From contig NZ_JAMDGY010000024.1 in the NCBI RefSeq assembly GCF_028656955.1, positions 124,001-188,000 of the forward strand: a DNA stretch of 64,000 nt, read 5' to 3'. The stretch is from Pseudomonas fontis (GTDB lineage: Bacteria > Pseudomonadota > Gammaproteobacteria > Pseudomonadales > Pseudomonadaceae). Position 1 is the stretch's first letter; every line of letters begins with the position of its first letter. Shown here in pieces: positions 15,471-23,023 of the stretch. Both the position numbers and the translations under genes were made by a program. The notes beneath the pieces were generated by a model. It searched no databases and was not told the origin of the DNA. It saw nothing but the letters and a program-made list of their open reading frames with translations.

Positions 15471-16025
15471 ATGAGAACAGCCGAGCAGGTTGTCGGTGAA
15501 GTCTTTGCCTTGTACCAGCGCCATGGCAACGAGGATTACATCGGCGAGCCGGTGTCACAACTGGAGCACATGTCCCAGGCGGCGCAGCTGGCGCTGGATG
15601 AAGGCTACGACGATGAAGTGGTGCTGGCGGCGTTCTTCCATGATATCGGGCATATCTGCGGCGACGCCGAAGGCAGCATGGGCGGCTATGGCGTGGTCAG
15701 CCATGAGCAGGTGGGCGCCGAGTACCTGCGCCGTTGCGGCTTTGGCGAACGCATGGCCAAGCTGGTGGAATATCACGTGGCGGCCAAGCGTTACCTGACG
15801 TTGCGCCAGCCAGGCTACTACGAGCGCTTGAGCGAAGCGAGCCGGCGCACGTTGGGGTATCAGGGTGGGGTGATGAGCGAGGCCGAGGCTGATGCCTTTG
15901 AGCTGGACCCGCTGTGCGCGGTGAGTTTGCGCATGCGCCAGTGGGATGAACTGGCCAAGGAGATGGCGGTGCCGGTGATTGATCTTCAGGTGTTGAAGGG
16001 CAAGGCGCTGGCGCTGTTGAACTGA
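15471..16025 (+). CDS. PhnZ-like HD-domain mixed-valent diiron oxygenase
   Basis: HD-domain protein of 184 residues, of the phosphonate-operon HD family typified by PhnZ. PhnZ cleaves the C-P bond of (R)-2-amino-1-hydroxyethylphosphonate, giving glycine and phosphate with two irons. The residues expected from PhnZ are present with a shift of one or two: Tyr23 and Glu26 in EDYIGEPVSQLEH (substrate lid), His33, the HD pair His57-Asp58 with His61 (FFHDIGH), His78, His102 and Lys106, and an Asp in RQWDELAK. ATG 15471 has GGGGA upstream. No gene for the hydroxylating partner PhnY is in the window, so the true substrate is open. Confidence 0.85.
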   Translation: MRTAEQVVGEVFALYQRHGNEDYIGEPVSQLEHMSQAAQLALDEGYDDEVVLAAFFHDIGHICGDAEGSMGGYGVVSHEQVGAEYLRRCGFGERMAKLVEYHVAAKRYLTLRQPGYYERLSEASRRTLGYQGGVMSEAEADAFELDPLCAVSLRMRQWDELAKEMAVPVIDLQVLKGKALALLN

Positions 16026-16064
16026 TCCAGAAAATCTGTGGGAGCAACTGTCTTGCAGCAAGCT

Positions 16065-16161
16065 CTGTGGGAGCTGGCCTTGCCAGCGATGCAAGGCAAA
16101 GCCTTGCTGACAATTGGCGGCTGCCAGGCAGCCATCGCCGGCAAGGCCGGCTCCCACAGGG
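16065..16161. repeat. Palindromic repeat pair (family A)
   Basis: Inverted pair, CTGTGGGAGCTGGCCTTGCC copy at the left and its complement ending TCCCACAGG at the right. Between them lies a second small dyad (GGCTGCC/GGCAGCC). It lies between the converging HD oxygenase and GTPase genes. Confidence 0.85.
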
Positions 16162-16162
16162 A

Positions 16163-17521
16163 CTACAGGTTCTGCACCAGGGTTTCAATCTGCTCCAGGC
16201 GCTCTGCCTGGCTCACCCGCGCCCCCGGATTGAGCGATGACCACTGCGGGTGTGCCCGCGCCTTGCTCAGTGCCTCCGGCAGCTTGCCCTCACGCCAGGT
16301 CTTGTCCGGCGGGGTCTCCAGCTTGATCCGTTCCAGCGCAGCATGCCCGCGACTGTCCAGCGCCTGCAACAACTGGCGCTGACGCAGCGCCAACAAGCGC
16401 AGCACCCCGTCATCCAGCGTCAGCTCCTGCTGCCCCTTCAACTTGCCCAGCAAACGCGAGCCATAGTTGCGTGCGGTTTGCAGCGCGCCCCCGGCAATCG
16501 CCCCGGCCAACGCAGCCGCCCCCAGGGTCAAACCGCCGACCAGCAGGTCCACGCCAGCCCCCGCCGCAGCGCCCGCCGCAACGCCGCTGCCCAGGCGTAC
16601 GCCGAGCAACTTCAGGGTTTCCGGGTTGAACAGGTCATCACTCCAGCGCCCGTCCAGCAATGGCAGGTCACCTGCGCTGGCATCCTCGCGACGGAACGCG
16701 TACAGCTTGAGCAGCGCCTCCACACAGCGCTGCTCGCGCTGGCGCACCACCTGGTGCAATTCGCTGATGGCCGCCGCTTCCTGCGCCGGCACCACGCTGC
16801 GCCGGCAGGCCGCGCAGTCGATCAGCAATTCGGCAATCAGCCGTTTGGCACTCTGTTGGCGCGCCAAACGCTGCGCCTGCTGATCGTCGATCAGGCGCTG
16901 CAACGCCGGGCGGGCGTTCTCCAGCAACAGGGCAAGGCTTTCATACAGCCGGCGCTCGCCATCTTCCGGCGGTGCCACGCTGTCGAACCGCACCAGCGCA
17001 TGCAACCCGAGCCGCGCCAGTGCCTCGCGCCATTCCGGCTCGCGATGGCTGCTGCTGGCCACGAAGTTGAGCACCGGCAGCAGCGGCTTGCCGCACCCGG
17101 CCAGCACTTCCAGCTCGTCGCGGTACTTGGCCAGCACGGGCTCGCGGGCATCGATCACATACAGCCCGGCATCGCTGGCCAGCAGTTGGCGCAGCACCTT
17201 GGCCTCTTGTTCGAAGCGCTGGCGCGCCTCGCTGCCCTGGAGAAAACGCTCCAGCCGCGCCGGCCCATCCAGGCGCTCGCCCGGGCGCTCCAGGCGTTCG
17301 AGGTAGTCGAGCAGGGCGATGGCATCTTCCAGCCCCGGGGTGTCGTACAGCTCCAGCAACGGCTGGCCGTCCACGGAAAGGCGAGCCCCTTCGACATGCC
17401 GCGTGGTGCTCGGGCGGTGCGAGACCTCGCCGAAGCCGACATCGCGGGTCAGGGTGCGCAGCAGCGAGGTCTTGCCGACATTGGTGTGGCCGACCACGGC
17501 CAGTTTCAGCGGCTTAGTCAT
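16163..17521 (-). CDS. GTPase with DUF3482 domain
   Basis: P-loop GTPase of 452 residues. The N-terminal G domain (about 1-180) has G1 GHTNVGKTS, a G3-like DTPG in LYDTPGLEDA, and no clean NKxD motif. A helical middle part follows. The C-terminal half carries a long glycine/alanine-rich hydrophobic stretch (about residues 300-345, GVAAGAAAGAGVDLLVGG and following) that could insert in or lie on a membrane. ATG 17521 was preferred to 17527 because GGAG lies 7 bases upstream of it. The gene overlaps the end of the DUF2868 gene by 8 bases, so translation is probably coupled. Function is unknown. Confidence 0.82.
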   Translation of the reverse strand: MTKPLKLAVVGHTNVGKTSLLRTLTRDVGFGEVSHRPSTTRHVEGARLSVDGQPLLELYDTPGLEDAIALLDYLERLERPGERLDGPARLERFLQGSEARQRFEQEAKVLRQLLASDAGLYVIDAREPVLAKYRDELEVLAGCGKPLLPVLNFVASSSHREPEWREALARLGLHALVRFDSVAPPEDGERRLYESLALLLENARPALQRLIDDQQAQRLARQQSAKRLIAELLIDCAACRRSVVPAQEAAAISELHQVVRQREQRCVEALLKLYAFRREDASAGDLPLLDGRWSDDLFNPETLKLLGVRLGSGVAAGAAAGAGVDLLVGGLTLGAAALAGAIAGGALQTARNYGSRLLGKLKGQQELTLDDGVLRLLALRQRQLLQALDSRGHAALERIKLETPPDKTWREGKLPEALSKARAHPQWSSLNPGARVSQAERLEQIETLVQNL

Positions 17522-18893
17522 GACCATGCTCCAGCCAGCTCAGGGGCGCCGTATCGGCGTAGGTGAGGTCGAGCTTTTCCAGGGCCTGGTGCCAGTCGCC
17601 AAGGCGCTCGGCGTCCAGTGCCTCGCCGGGCGGCGCCTGCATCAGCCAGATGCGCGTGGCGCCGGCATTGCGCGCCAGCTCCGAGAGCAGCGCCAGGCTG
17701 CCGCGATCCGGCGAGCGGCGCGGGTCACAGGCGATGGCCAGGCGCGCAGGCGGAAAGCGGCTGAGCTGTTCGAGCAGTTTGTTACGCGACTCGCGGCTGT
17801 CGAGAATGCCGGCATTGCTGACTGCAGCCGGCAGGGCGGGCGGCCAGTTGCGCTGAGGGTCCAGCTCTAGGCCGACCAGCAAGGCACCTTCACTGGGCTC
17901 GTCGCTACGCGTGCGTTGCACCTGCGGCATATTTTCCGGTTCAGCATCGTTTACGCCAAGGCGCTCGCTGCTGGGCATCAGGGCATCGCGCAACTGGCTG
18001 TAGCCGGGCAGGTTGAGGTCCGGGCCCAGGCGTTTGCGGCCTTCGCGCCAGCGCCAGGCACACAGCGCGGCCAGCACCAGGCGCGGGACGATCCCGAATA
18101 CCAGCAGCACCCCGAGCAGCCAGCCGGCCCAGGCCTGGCGGGCCAGTTCCAATGCGGGCTGGCTGTCACCGCTGGCGCGGATCATGGCGACGTCCGGCAC
18201 ACTGAAACCGAGCAGCGAGGGCAGGGCGCCGAGCGCCTGGGTCAGGCCGATAAAGGTGTCGGCGGAAAGAATGGTGGTTTCCCAGACGAAACCATAACGG
18301 CGGGTGGCAAGCAGCATCAGCAGCACCACCAGCGCAGTGCTCAACGCCAGCAGCCACAGGCTGTTCACCAGCAGGCCGAGTAGCCAGCGGTTCAGGCGCT
18401 GGCGTTGCAGCAACACCACCAGGGCAGGGGCCAGGTGCACGGCTTGGGCATCACGGGCGAGTTTTTCGCTGAGCCACAGCCACAGCCTGCCCAGGCTGGC
18501 GCCCTGTTCGCCGGCCAGCGAAGTGCTCAAGGCCCAGCTCAGCAACATCAACAGGTTCAGCCCGAGCAGGCTGCCCAGGGCCCAGAACACATTCACCGGG
18601 CGCTGCCCGTCACCGAGGGCGGCAAAGGCCAGGCCGGCACCGCTGAGCACCGCGAGCACCAGCAACACCAGCAGGGCCAGGCGGGCGCCGTGCTTCCAGC
18701 GCCCGAGGGCGCTGCGCAAGCCATCGCGTTCGGCCAACCACAGGGCGCGGTGCTCGATGCGCGCTGGCAGGTCGCCGCCGAGCTGGCGCGCGCGGCGGTT
18801 GGCTTCCTGGTCTTCCAGCGGGCCGGCATGTTCTTCGCGCAGGCGCACCGCTTCGGTGAGCCAGCGTTTGTCCAGGTCAGTCAGTCCAGTCAC
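17514..18893 (-). CDS. DUF2868 membrane protein
   Basis: Protein of 459 residues, not recognised beyond the DUF2868 family. It has a short charged N-terminus, then about four hydrophobic segments (roughly residues 70-90, 105-125, 165-195 and 265-285). A soluble C-terminal domain of about 150 residues follows, with a Rossmann-like pattern (LLVGLELD, LAIACDPRRSPDRGS, IWLMQAPPG). It is encoded directly upstream of, and overlapping, the DUF3482 GTPase, and the two families are commonly neighbours. The context suggests a membrane anchor and its GTPase acting together. It is divergent from folA. Confidence 0.78.
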   Translation of the reverse strand: MTGLTDLDKRWLTEAVRLREEHAGPLEDQEANRRARQLGGDLPARIEHRALWLAERDGLRSALGRWKHGARLALLVLLVLAVLSGAGLAFAALGDGQRPVNVFWALGSLLGLNLLMLLSWALSTSLAGEQGASLGRLWLWLSEKLARDAQAVHLAPALVVLLQRQRLNRWLLGLLVNSLWLLALSTALVVLLMLLATRRYGFVWETTILSADTFIGLTQALGALPSLLGFSVPDVAMIRASGDSQPALELARQAWAGWLLGVLLVFGIVPRLVLAALCAWRWREGRKRLGPDLNLPGYSQLRDALMPSSERLGVNDAEPENMPQVQRTRSDEPSEGALLVGLELDPQRNWPPALPAAVSNAGILDSRESRNKLLEQLSRFPPARLAIACDPRRSPDRGSLALLSELARNAGATRIWLMQAPPGEALDAERLGDWHQALEKLDLTYADTAPLSWLEHGHD

Positions 18894-18969
18894 GCACAGG
18901 TTCCATTGGTCGAATCAGCCCAAAGCATAACCCAGGCATCGGCGGGCGGGCTTTGCTATCCTCGCCGGC

Positions 18970-19488
18970 ATGAAAACATCACTGCCTCTCAGCCTGATCG
19001 CGGCCCTCGCCGAGAACCGCGTCATCGGCATCGACAACCGCATGCCCTGGCATTTGCCGGGCGACTTCAAATATTTCAAGGCCACCACGCTGGGCAAGCC
19101 GATCATCATGGGTCGCAAGACCTGGGATTCGCTCGGCCGGCCGCTGCCGGGCCGGCTCAACCTGGTGGTCAGCCGCCAGACCGGGTTGCAGCTGGAAGGC
19201 GCCGAAGTGTTCGCGTCGCTGGATGCCGCCATTGAGCGTGCCGAGCAGTGGGCGATTGCCCAGGGCGTGGACGAGCTGATGCTGATCGGCGGCGCGCAGC
19301 TGTATGCGCAGGCGCTGGAGCGCGGCCTGGCGGATCGGCTGTACCTGACGCGGGTGGAGCTGCAGCCGGAAGGGGATGCGTGGTTCCCCGAGGTTGATGA
19401 AGCGCTCTGGAAGCGGGTGTCGACCCAGGAGAATCCGCCAGAAGAGGGGCGGCCGGGGTATCACTTCGACGTGTGGGAAAAGGCTTAA
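18970..19488 (+). CDS. folA: Dihydrofolate reductase FolA
   Basis: Reduces dihydrofolate to tetrahydrofolate with NADPH, serving thymidylate, purine and methionine synthesis. The 172-residue protein has the N-terminal sheet SLIAALAENRVIGIDN, the substrate loop MPWHLPGDFKYFK (with the catalytic acidic residue), IMGRKTWDSLGRPLPGR for NADPH, and IGGAQLYAQAL. Length matches the chromosomal enzyme family. It starts 76 bp from the divergent DUF2868 gene. Confidence 0.96.
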   Translation: MKTSLPLSLIAALAENRVIGIDNRMPWHLPGDFKYFKATTLGKPIIMGRKTWDSLGRPLPGRLNLVVSRQTGLQLEGAEVFASLDAAIERAEQWAIAQGVDELMLIGGAQLYAQALERGLADRLYLTRVELQPEGDAWFPEVDEALWKRVSTQENPPEEGRPGYHFDVWEKA

Positions 19489-19491
19489 AAG

Positions 19492-19567
19492 CATCGCCGG
19501 CAACGCCGGCTCCCACAGTGGGCCGGTGTGAGCCCGAGGGGTGTGGGAGCCGGCCTTGCCGGCGATG
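19492..19567. repeat. Palindromic repeat pair (family A)
   Basis: Left copy CATCGCCGGCAACGCCGGCTCCCACAG (one change from the usual form), right copy GTGTGGGAGCCGGCCTTGCC plus GGCGATG, inverted to each other. It separates the converging folA and tcyP genes. Confidence 0.85.
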
Positions 19568-19585
19568 GGGCCCCTAAGGGCCCCG
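19567..19585 (-). terminator. Hairpin after tcyP
   Basis: GGGGCCCC (19567-19574) and GGGGCCCC (19578-19585) pair perfectly around a 3-base loop, 6 bp past the tcyP stop codon. The T-run is missing, so it may work together with the adjoining repeat. Confidence 0.45.
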
Positions 19586-19591
19586 CATTAC

Positions 19592-20983
19592 TCAGGAGTG
19601 TGACAGCTCGGCATGCTCATCGGCATTGAGCAGCGTCTTGTCGGTTTGCTGCATCATCTGGCTGGTAATCGCACCGGCCGTCATCGAACCGTTCACGTTC
19701 AGCGCTGTACGGCCCATGTCGATCAGCGGCTCGACCGAAATCAGCAGCGCCACCAGCTCAACCGGCAAGCCCATTGCCGGCAGCACGATCAGCGCCGCGA
19801 AGGTCGCACCACCACCTACACCAGCCACACCGGCCGAACTCAGGGTCACGATCGCCACCAGGGTCGCGATCCACAGCGGGTCGAGCGGGTTGATGCCGAC
19901 CGCCGGGGCAACCATCACCGCCAGCATTGCCGGGTACAGGCCGGCACAGCCGTTCTGGCCAATGGTCGCACCAAACGACGCGGCAAAGCTCGCCGTTGCC
20001 TGTGGAATACCCAGGCGACGGGTCTGCGCTTCAATGCTCAGCGGGATGCTCGCGGCACTCGAGCGGCTGGTGAAAGCGAAGGTCAGCACTGGCCATACCT
20101 TGCGGAAGAAGCGCAGCGGGTTCACGCCGCTCAGGCTCAGCAGCACGCCATGCACCACGAACATCAGGCCCAGGCCGATGTACGACACCACCACGAAACT
20201 GCCCAGCTTGAGGATGTCGTCCATGTTGGAGTTGGCGACCACCTTGGTCATCAACGCCAGCACGCCGTACGGGGTCAGCTTCATCACCAGGCGTACCAGG
20301 CGCATCACCAACGCTTGCAGGGTGTCGATGGCCGCTACCGCACGGTTGCCTTTCTCGACGTCATCCTTGAGCAGCTGCAAGGCCGCCATGCCAAGGAACG
20401 CGGCGAAGATCACCACGCTGATGATCGAGGTCGGCTTGGCCCGCGCCAGGTCGCCAATCGGGTTGGTCGGGATGAACGACAGCAGCAGCTGCGGGATATT
20501 CAGGTCGGCCACCTTGCCGGCGTAGTCGCTCTGGATGGTCTGCATCCGCGCCACTTCCTGGGTGCCGGCCACCAGGCCTTCGGCGGTCAGGCCGAACAGG
20601 TTGGTCAGGCCGATGCCGATCAGCGCGGCAATCGCGGTGGTGAACAGCAGCGTGCCGATGGTCAGGAAGCTGATCTTGCCCAGCGAGGTGGCGTTGTGCA
20701 GGCGGGCCACGGCGCTGAGGATCGAGGCGAAGATCAACGGCATGACGATCATCTGCAGCAAGGCCACATAGCCATTGCCGACCAGGTCGAGCCAGCTGAT
20801 GGTGGCCTTGAGCACCGGGTTGCCAGCGCCATAAATGGTGTGCAGGGCGGTACCGAACAGCACGCCGACGATCAGGCCGACCAGGACTTTCTTCGCCAGG
20901 CTCCACTGGGTGCGGCGGGTTTGCGCCAGGCCCAGCAGCAGCGCCAGGAACACCAGCAGATTGAGTAGCAACGGCAGATTCAT
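19592..20983 (-). CDS. tcyP: L-cystine sodium/proton symporter TcyP (YdjN type)
   Basis: Dicarboxylate/amino acid:cation symporter family member of 463 residues that imports L-cystine. The whole N-terminal half follows E. coli YdjN/TcyP closely ([53 protein letters not shown]). Later come the re-entrant loop segments [16 protein letters not shown] and [14 protein letters not shown] 20983 ([12 protein letters not shown]) matches the family start; the longer frame to 21040 adds a non-hydrophobic run. About eight membrane segments are expected. The 241-bp gap to the divergent pchP holds a striking phased repeat. Confidence 0.9.
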   Translation of the reverse strand: MNLPLLLNLLVFLALLLGLAQTRRTQWSLAKKVLVGLIVGVLFGTALHTIYGAGNPVLKATISWLDLVGNGYVALLQMIVMPLIFASILSAVARLHNATSLGKISFLTIGTLLFTTAIAALIGIGLTNLFGLTAEGLVAGTQEVARMQTIQSDYAGKVADLNIPQLLLSFIPTNPIGDLARAKPTSIISVVIFAAFLGMAALQLLKDDVEKGNRAVAAIDTLQALVMRLVRLVMKLTPYGVLALMTKVVANSNMDDILKLGSFVVVSYIGLGLMFVVHGVLLSLSGVNPLRFFRKVWPVLTFAFTSRSSAASIPLSIEAQTRRLGIPQATASFAASFGATIGQNGCAGLYPAMLAVMVAPAVGINPLDPLWIATLVAIVTLSSAGVAGVGGGATFAALIVLPAMGLPVELVALLISVEPLIDMGRTALNVNGSMTAGAITSQMMQQTDKTLLNADEHAELSHS

Positions 20984-21091
20984 TGAAGCTCCAGGAGAGG
21001 TAATGACGGGCATCGCGTCTGGGCGCGCTTGCGAACGCAAATGCTAACAGTCTGAAAAACAACGAATTTAGATCGAAATGGAATGTAGATA

Positions 21092-21164
21092 GTCGTTTTC
21101 GGAATAAGCATAGGTCGTTTTCAGATTTATGCATGACGTTTTGCGGGTGTTCGGGGTCGTTGTC
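21092..21164. promoter_or_regulatory. Four helically phased 9-mers between tcyP and pchP
   Basis: GTCGTTTTC at 21092 and 21114, GACGTTTTG at 21135 and GTCGTTGTC at 21156 all read on the plus strand. The start-to-start distances are 22, 21 and 21 bp, i.e. two turns of the helix. The first two copies also share flanking bases (ending AAGCAT and TATGCAT). Such phasing suggests a cooperative protein-binding array controlling one or both divergent genes. No known regulator is assigned. Confidence 0.5.
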
Positions 21165-21224
21165 ATATCAGTGCGGTCATGGGGATTTGTTAGCGTGAAG
21201 TGCCCCTTTTCTGGAGAAATGCAC

Positions 21225-22280
21225 ATGATGTCTGCTCCGAAAATCTTCGCCGCCAGCCTCGTCCTGCTGTTTGCCGGGCAGGGCTTTGCCACCGAACTGA
21301 AGCACTGGCCTGCGCCGGCCGCCAAACAGCTGGAGAGCATGATCGCCGCCAACGCCAACCAAGGTAATTACGCGGTGTTCGACATGGACAACACGAGTTA
21401 TCGCTTTGACCTGGAGGAATCGTTACTCCCCTACCTGGAAAACAAGGGCGTACTGAGCCGCGAAAAGCTCGACCCCTCGCTCAAGCTGATGCCGTTCAAG
21501 GACACCGCCGAGCACAAGGAGAGCCTGTTCAGCTATTACTACCGCCTGTGTGAAATCGACGACATGGTCTGCTACCCATGGGTGGCGCAGGTGTTCTCAG
21601 GCTTCACGCTCAAGGAGCTCAAGGGCTACGTGGATGAGTTGATGGCCTCGGGCAAGCCGGTGCCGAGCACCTACTTCGAGGGGGATCAGGTCAAGACCAT
21701 CGAGGTGCAGCCGCCGAAGATCTTTGCCGGGCAGGCCGAGCTGTACAACAAGCTCATGGAGAACGGCATCGAGGTGTACGTGATGACGGCGGCCTCGGAG
21801 GAACTGGTGCGCATGGTCGCGGCCGACCCGAAGTATGGCTACAACGTGAAGCCGCAGAACGTGATCGGCGTCAGCCTGCTGCTCAAGGATCGCAAGACCG
21901 GGGCGTTGACCACGGCGCGCAAGCAGATCAGTGCGGGCAGTTACGATGAGAAGGCCAACCTGGACCTGGAATTGACGCCTTACCTGTGGACCCCGGCCAC
22001 CTGGATGGCCGGCAAGCAGGCGGCCATCCTCACCTATATCGATGAATGGAAGAAGCCGGTGCTGGTGGGCGGCGACACGCCGAGCAGCGATGGCTACATG
22101 CTGTTTCACAGTGTCGATGTGGCCAAGGGCGGGATCCACCTGTGGGTCAACCGCAAGGCCAAGTACATGGACCAGTTGAACGGCATGATCAGCAAGCATG
22201 CGGCGGCGCAGGCCAAGCAAGGGTTGGCGGTGACGGCGGACAAGAACTGGGTGATCGTGACGCCGGAGCAGATCCAGTAA
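21225..22280 (+). CDS. pchP: Phosphorylcholine phosphatase (HAD superfamily), exported
   Basis: Periplasmic HAD phosphatase of 351 residues resembling P. aeruginosa PchP, which frees choline from phosphorylcholine. A signal peptide is present (MMSAPKIFAASLVLLFAGQGFA). HAD motif I is FDMDNTSYRFDLEES with the two catalytic aspartates, motif II lies in VMTAASEE, and motif III/IV is GGDTPSSDGYM. ATG 21225 lies 9 bases after GGAGA; ATG 21219 (adding two residues) and 21228 are alternatives. The pair of aspartates and signal peptide are seen directly. The substrate is inferred from family likeness, and general acid phosphatase activity remains possible. Confidence 0.8.
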   Translation: MMSAPKIFAASLVLLFAGQGFATELKHWPAPAAKQLESMIAANANQGNYAVFDMDNTSYRFDLEESLLPYLENKGVLSREKLDPSLKLMPFKDTAEHKESLFSYYYRLCEIDDMVCYPWVAQVFSGFTLKELKGYVDELMASGKPVPSTYFEGDQVKTIEVQPPKIFAGQAELYNKLMENGIEVYVMTAASEELVRMVAADPKYGYNVKPQNVIGVSLLLKDRKTGALTTARKQISAGSYDEKANLDLELTPYLWTPATWMAGKQAAILTYIDEWKKPVLVGGDTPSSDGYMLFHSVDVAKGGIHLWVNRKAKYMDQLNGMISKHAAAQAKQGLAVTADKNWVIVTPEQIQ

Positions 22281-22307
22281 ATGCTTTAGCTACTGCCTGG
22301 TACAAAT

Positions 22308-22397
22308 CCCTGTGGGAGCCGGCCTTGCCGGCGATGAGGCCAGCATTGCTGGCGGCTGGTGCCCAGCCGATCGCTGGCAAGGCCAGCTCCCACAGGG
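22308..22397. repeat. Palindromic repeat pair (family A)
   Basis: Inverted pair with exact outer arms CCCTGTGGGAGC and GCTCCCACAGGG, lying just after pchP and before the ECF sigma promoter region. Confidence 0.85.
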
Positions 22398-22410
22398 GTG
22401 GACAGATGCG

Positions 22411-22443
22411 TGCAAAATAATACCAATTGCGAATCAGTCGCAA
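22411..22443 (+). promoter_or_regulatory. Palindrome / possible Fur site before the ECF sigma gene
   Basis: TTGCGA-ATCAG-TCGCAA (22427-22443) is a perfect 6-base dyad with 5-base centre. It adjoins an AT-rich run (AAAATAATACCAATTGCG) that partly matches a Fur box. Iron repression of FecI-type sigma genes is the family rule, which makes a Fur site here likely, but the match is degenerate. Confidence 0.4.
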
Positions 22444-22489
22444 CAAATGCTAGCGTGCGCGCTCTTGAGGTCCCGAGGCAGGGTGTGCC

Positions 22490-23023
22490 GTGTCGTCATG
22501 GAATACGCAGATTGCTCGCTTGTTCGCCGAGCAGAAGAAAGCCCTGGAGGCCTTCGTTGCCCGTCGCACCGGCAACGCACAGGTCGCCGCCGACCTGACC
22601 CAGGAGTCTTTCCTGCGCCTGGCCCGCCTGCCCGCCGACAAGCAGATCGACAACCTGCCCGCGTTCCTCTTCACCATCGCCAGCAACCTCATTCGTGACC
22701 ATCAGCGCCAGATGATCCGCCGAGAGCGCCTGGACGGCGGCGAACCGAGCGATGAGTTGCCCTGCAACACCCCAAGCGCTGACGAGCAACTGGCCGCCCT
22801 ACAGGACCAGGCGCTGATGCACGATGCAATTCAGGCATTGCCCGAGGCGACCCGGCACATCTTCCTGCTCTATCATGTCGACGAATGCACCTACCGGGAG
22901 ATCGGCGAACGCCTGCAGGTCTCCCCACGCAGTGTCGAATACCAGCTGCGCCGCGCGCTGGTCGACTGTCGGGCCTACATCAAGGCCCGCCTGGCGAACG
23001 CTACGCGGAGCCAGCGGCCATGA
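22490..23023 (+). CDS. ECF sigma factor, FecI-like (iron-starvation type)
   Basis: Extracytoplasmic-function sigma factor of 177 residues that would direct RNA polymerase to the adjoining receptor gene. Region 2 (ADLTQESFLRLARL, then LPAFLFTIASNLIRDHQR) and region 4 (ALPEATRHIFLLYHVDECTYREIGERLQVSPRSVEYQLRRAL) are clear. The start is GTG 22490, with AGGCAGGG-like sequence upstream; no ATG is better placed. Its stop overlaps the fecR-like start as ATGA. The set sigma-FecR-receptor is the standard cell-surface signalling layout. Confidence 0.92.
   Translation: MSSWNTQIARLFAEQKKALEAFVARRTGNAQVAADLTQESFLRLARLPADKQIDNLPAFLFTIASNLIRDHQRQMIRRERLDGGEPSDELPCNTPSADEQLAALQDQALMHDAIQALPEATRHIFLLYHVDECTYREIGERLQVSPRSVEYQLRRALVDCRAYIKARLANATRSQRP

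Noticed and set aside
14228..16161. Repeated 28-base units looking like a CRISPR array
   Set aside because: The copies are inverted pairs scattered over the window with no regular spacers and no cas genes; they are REP elements.
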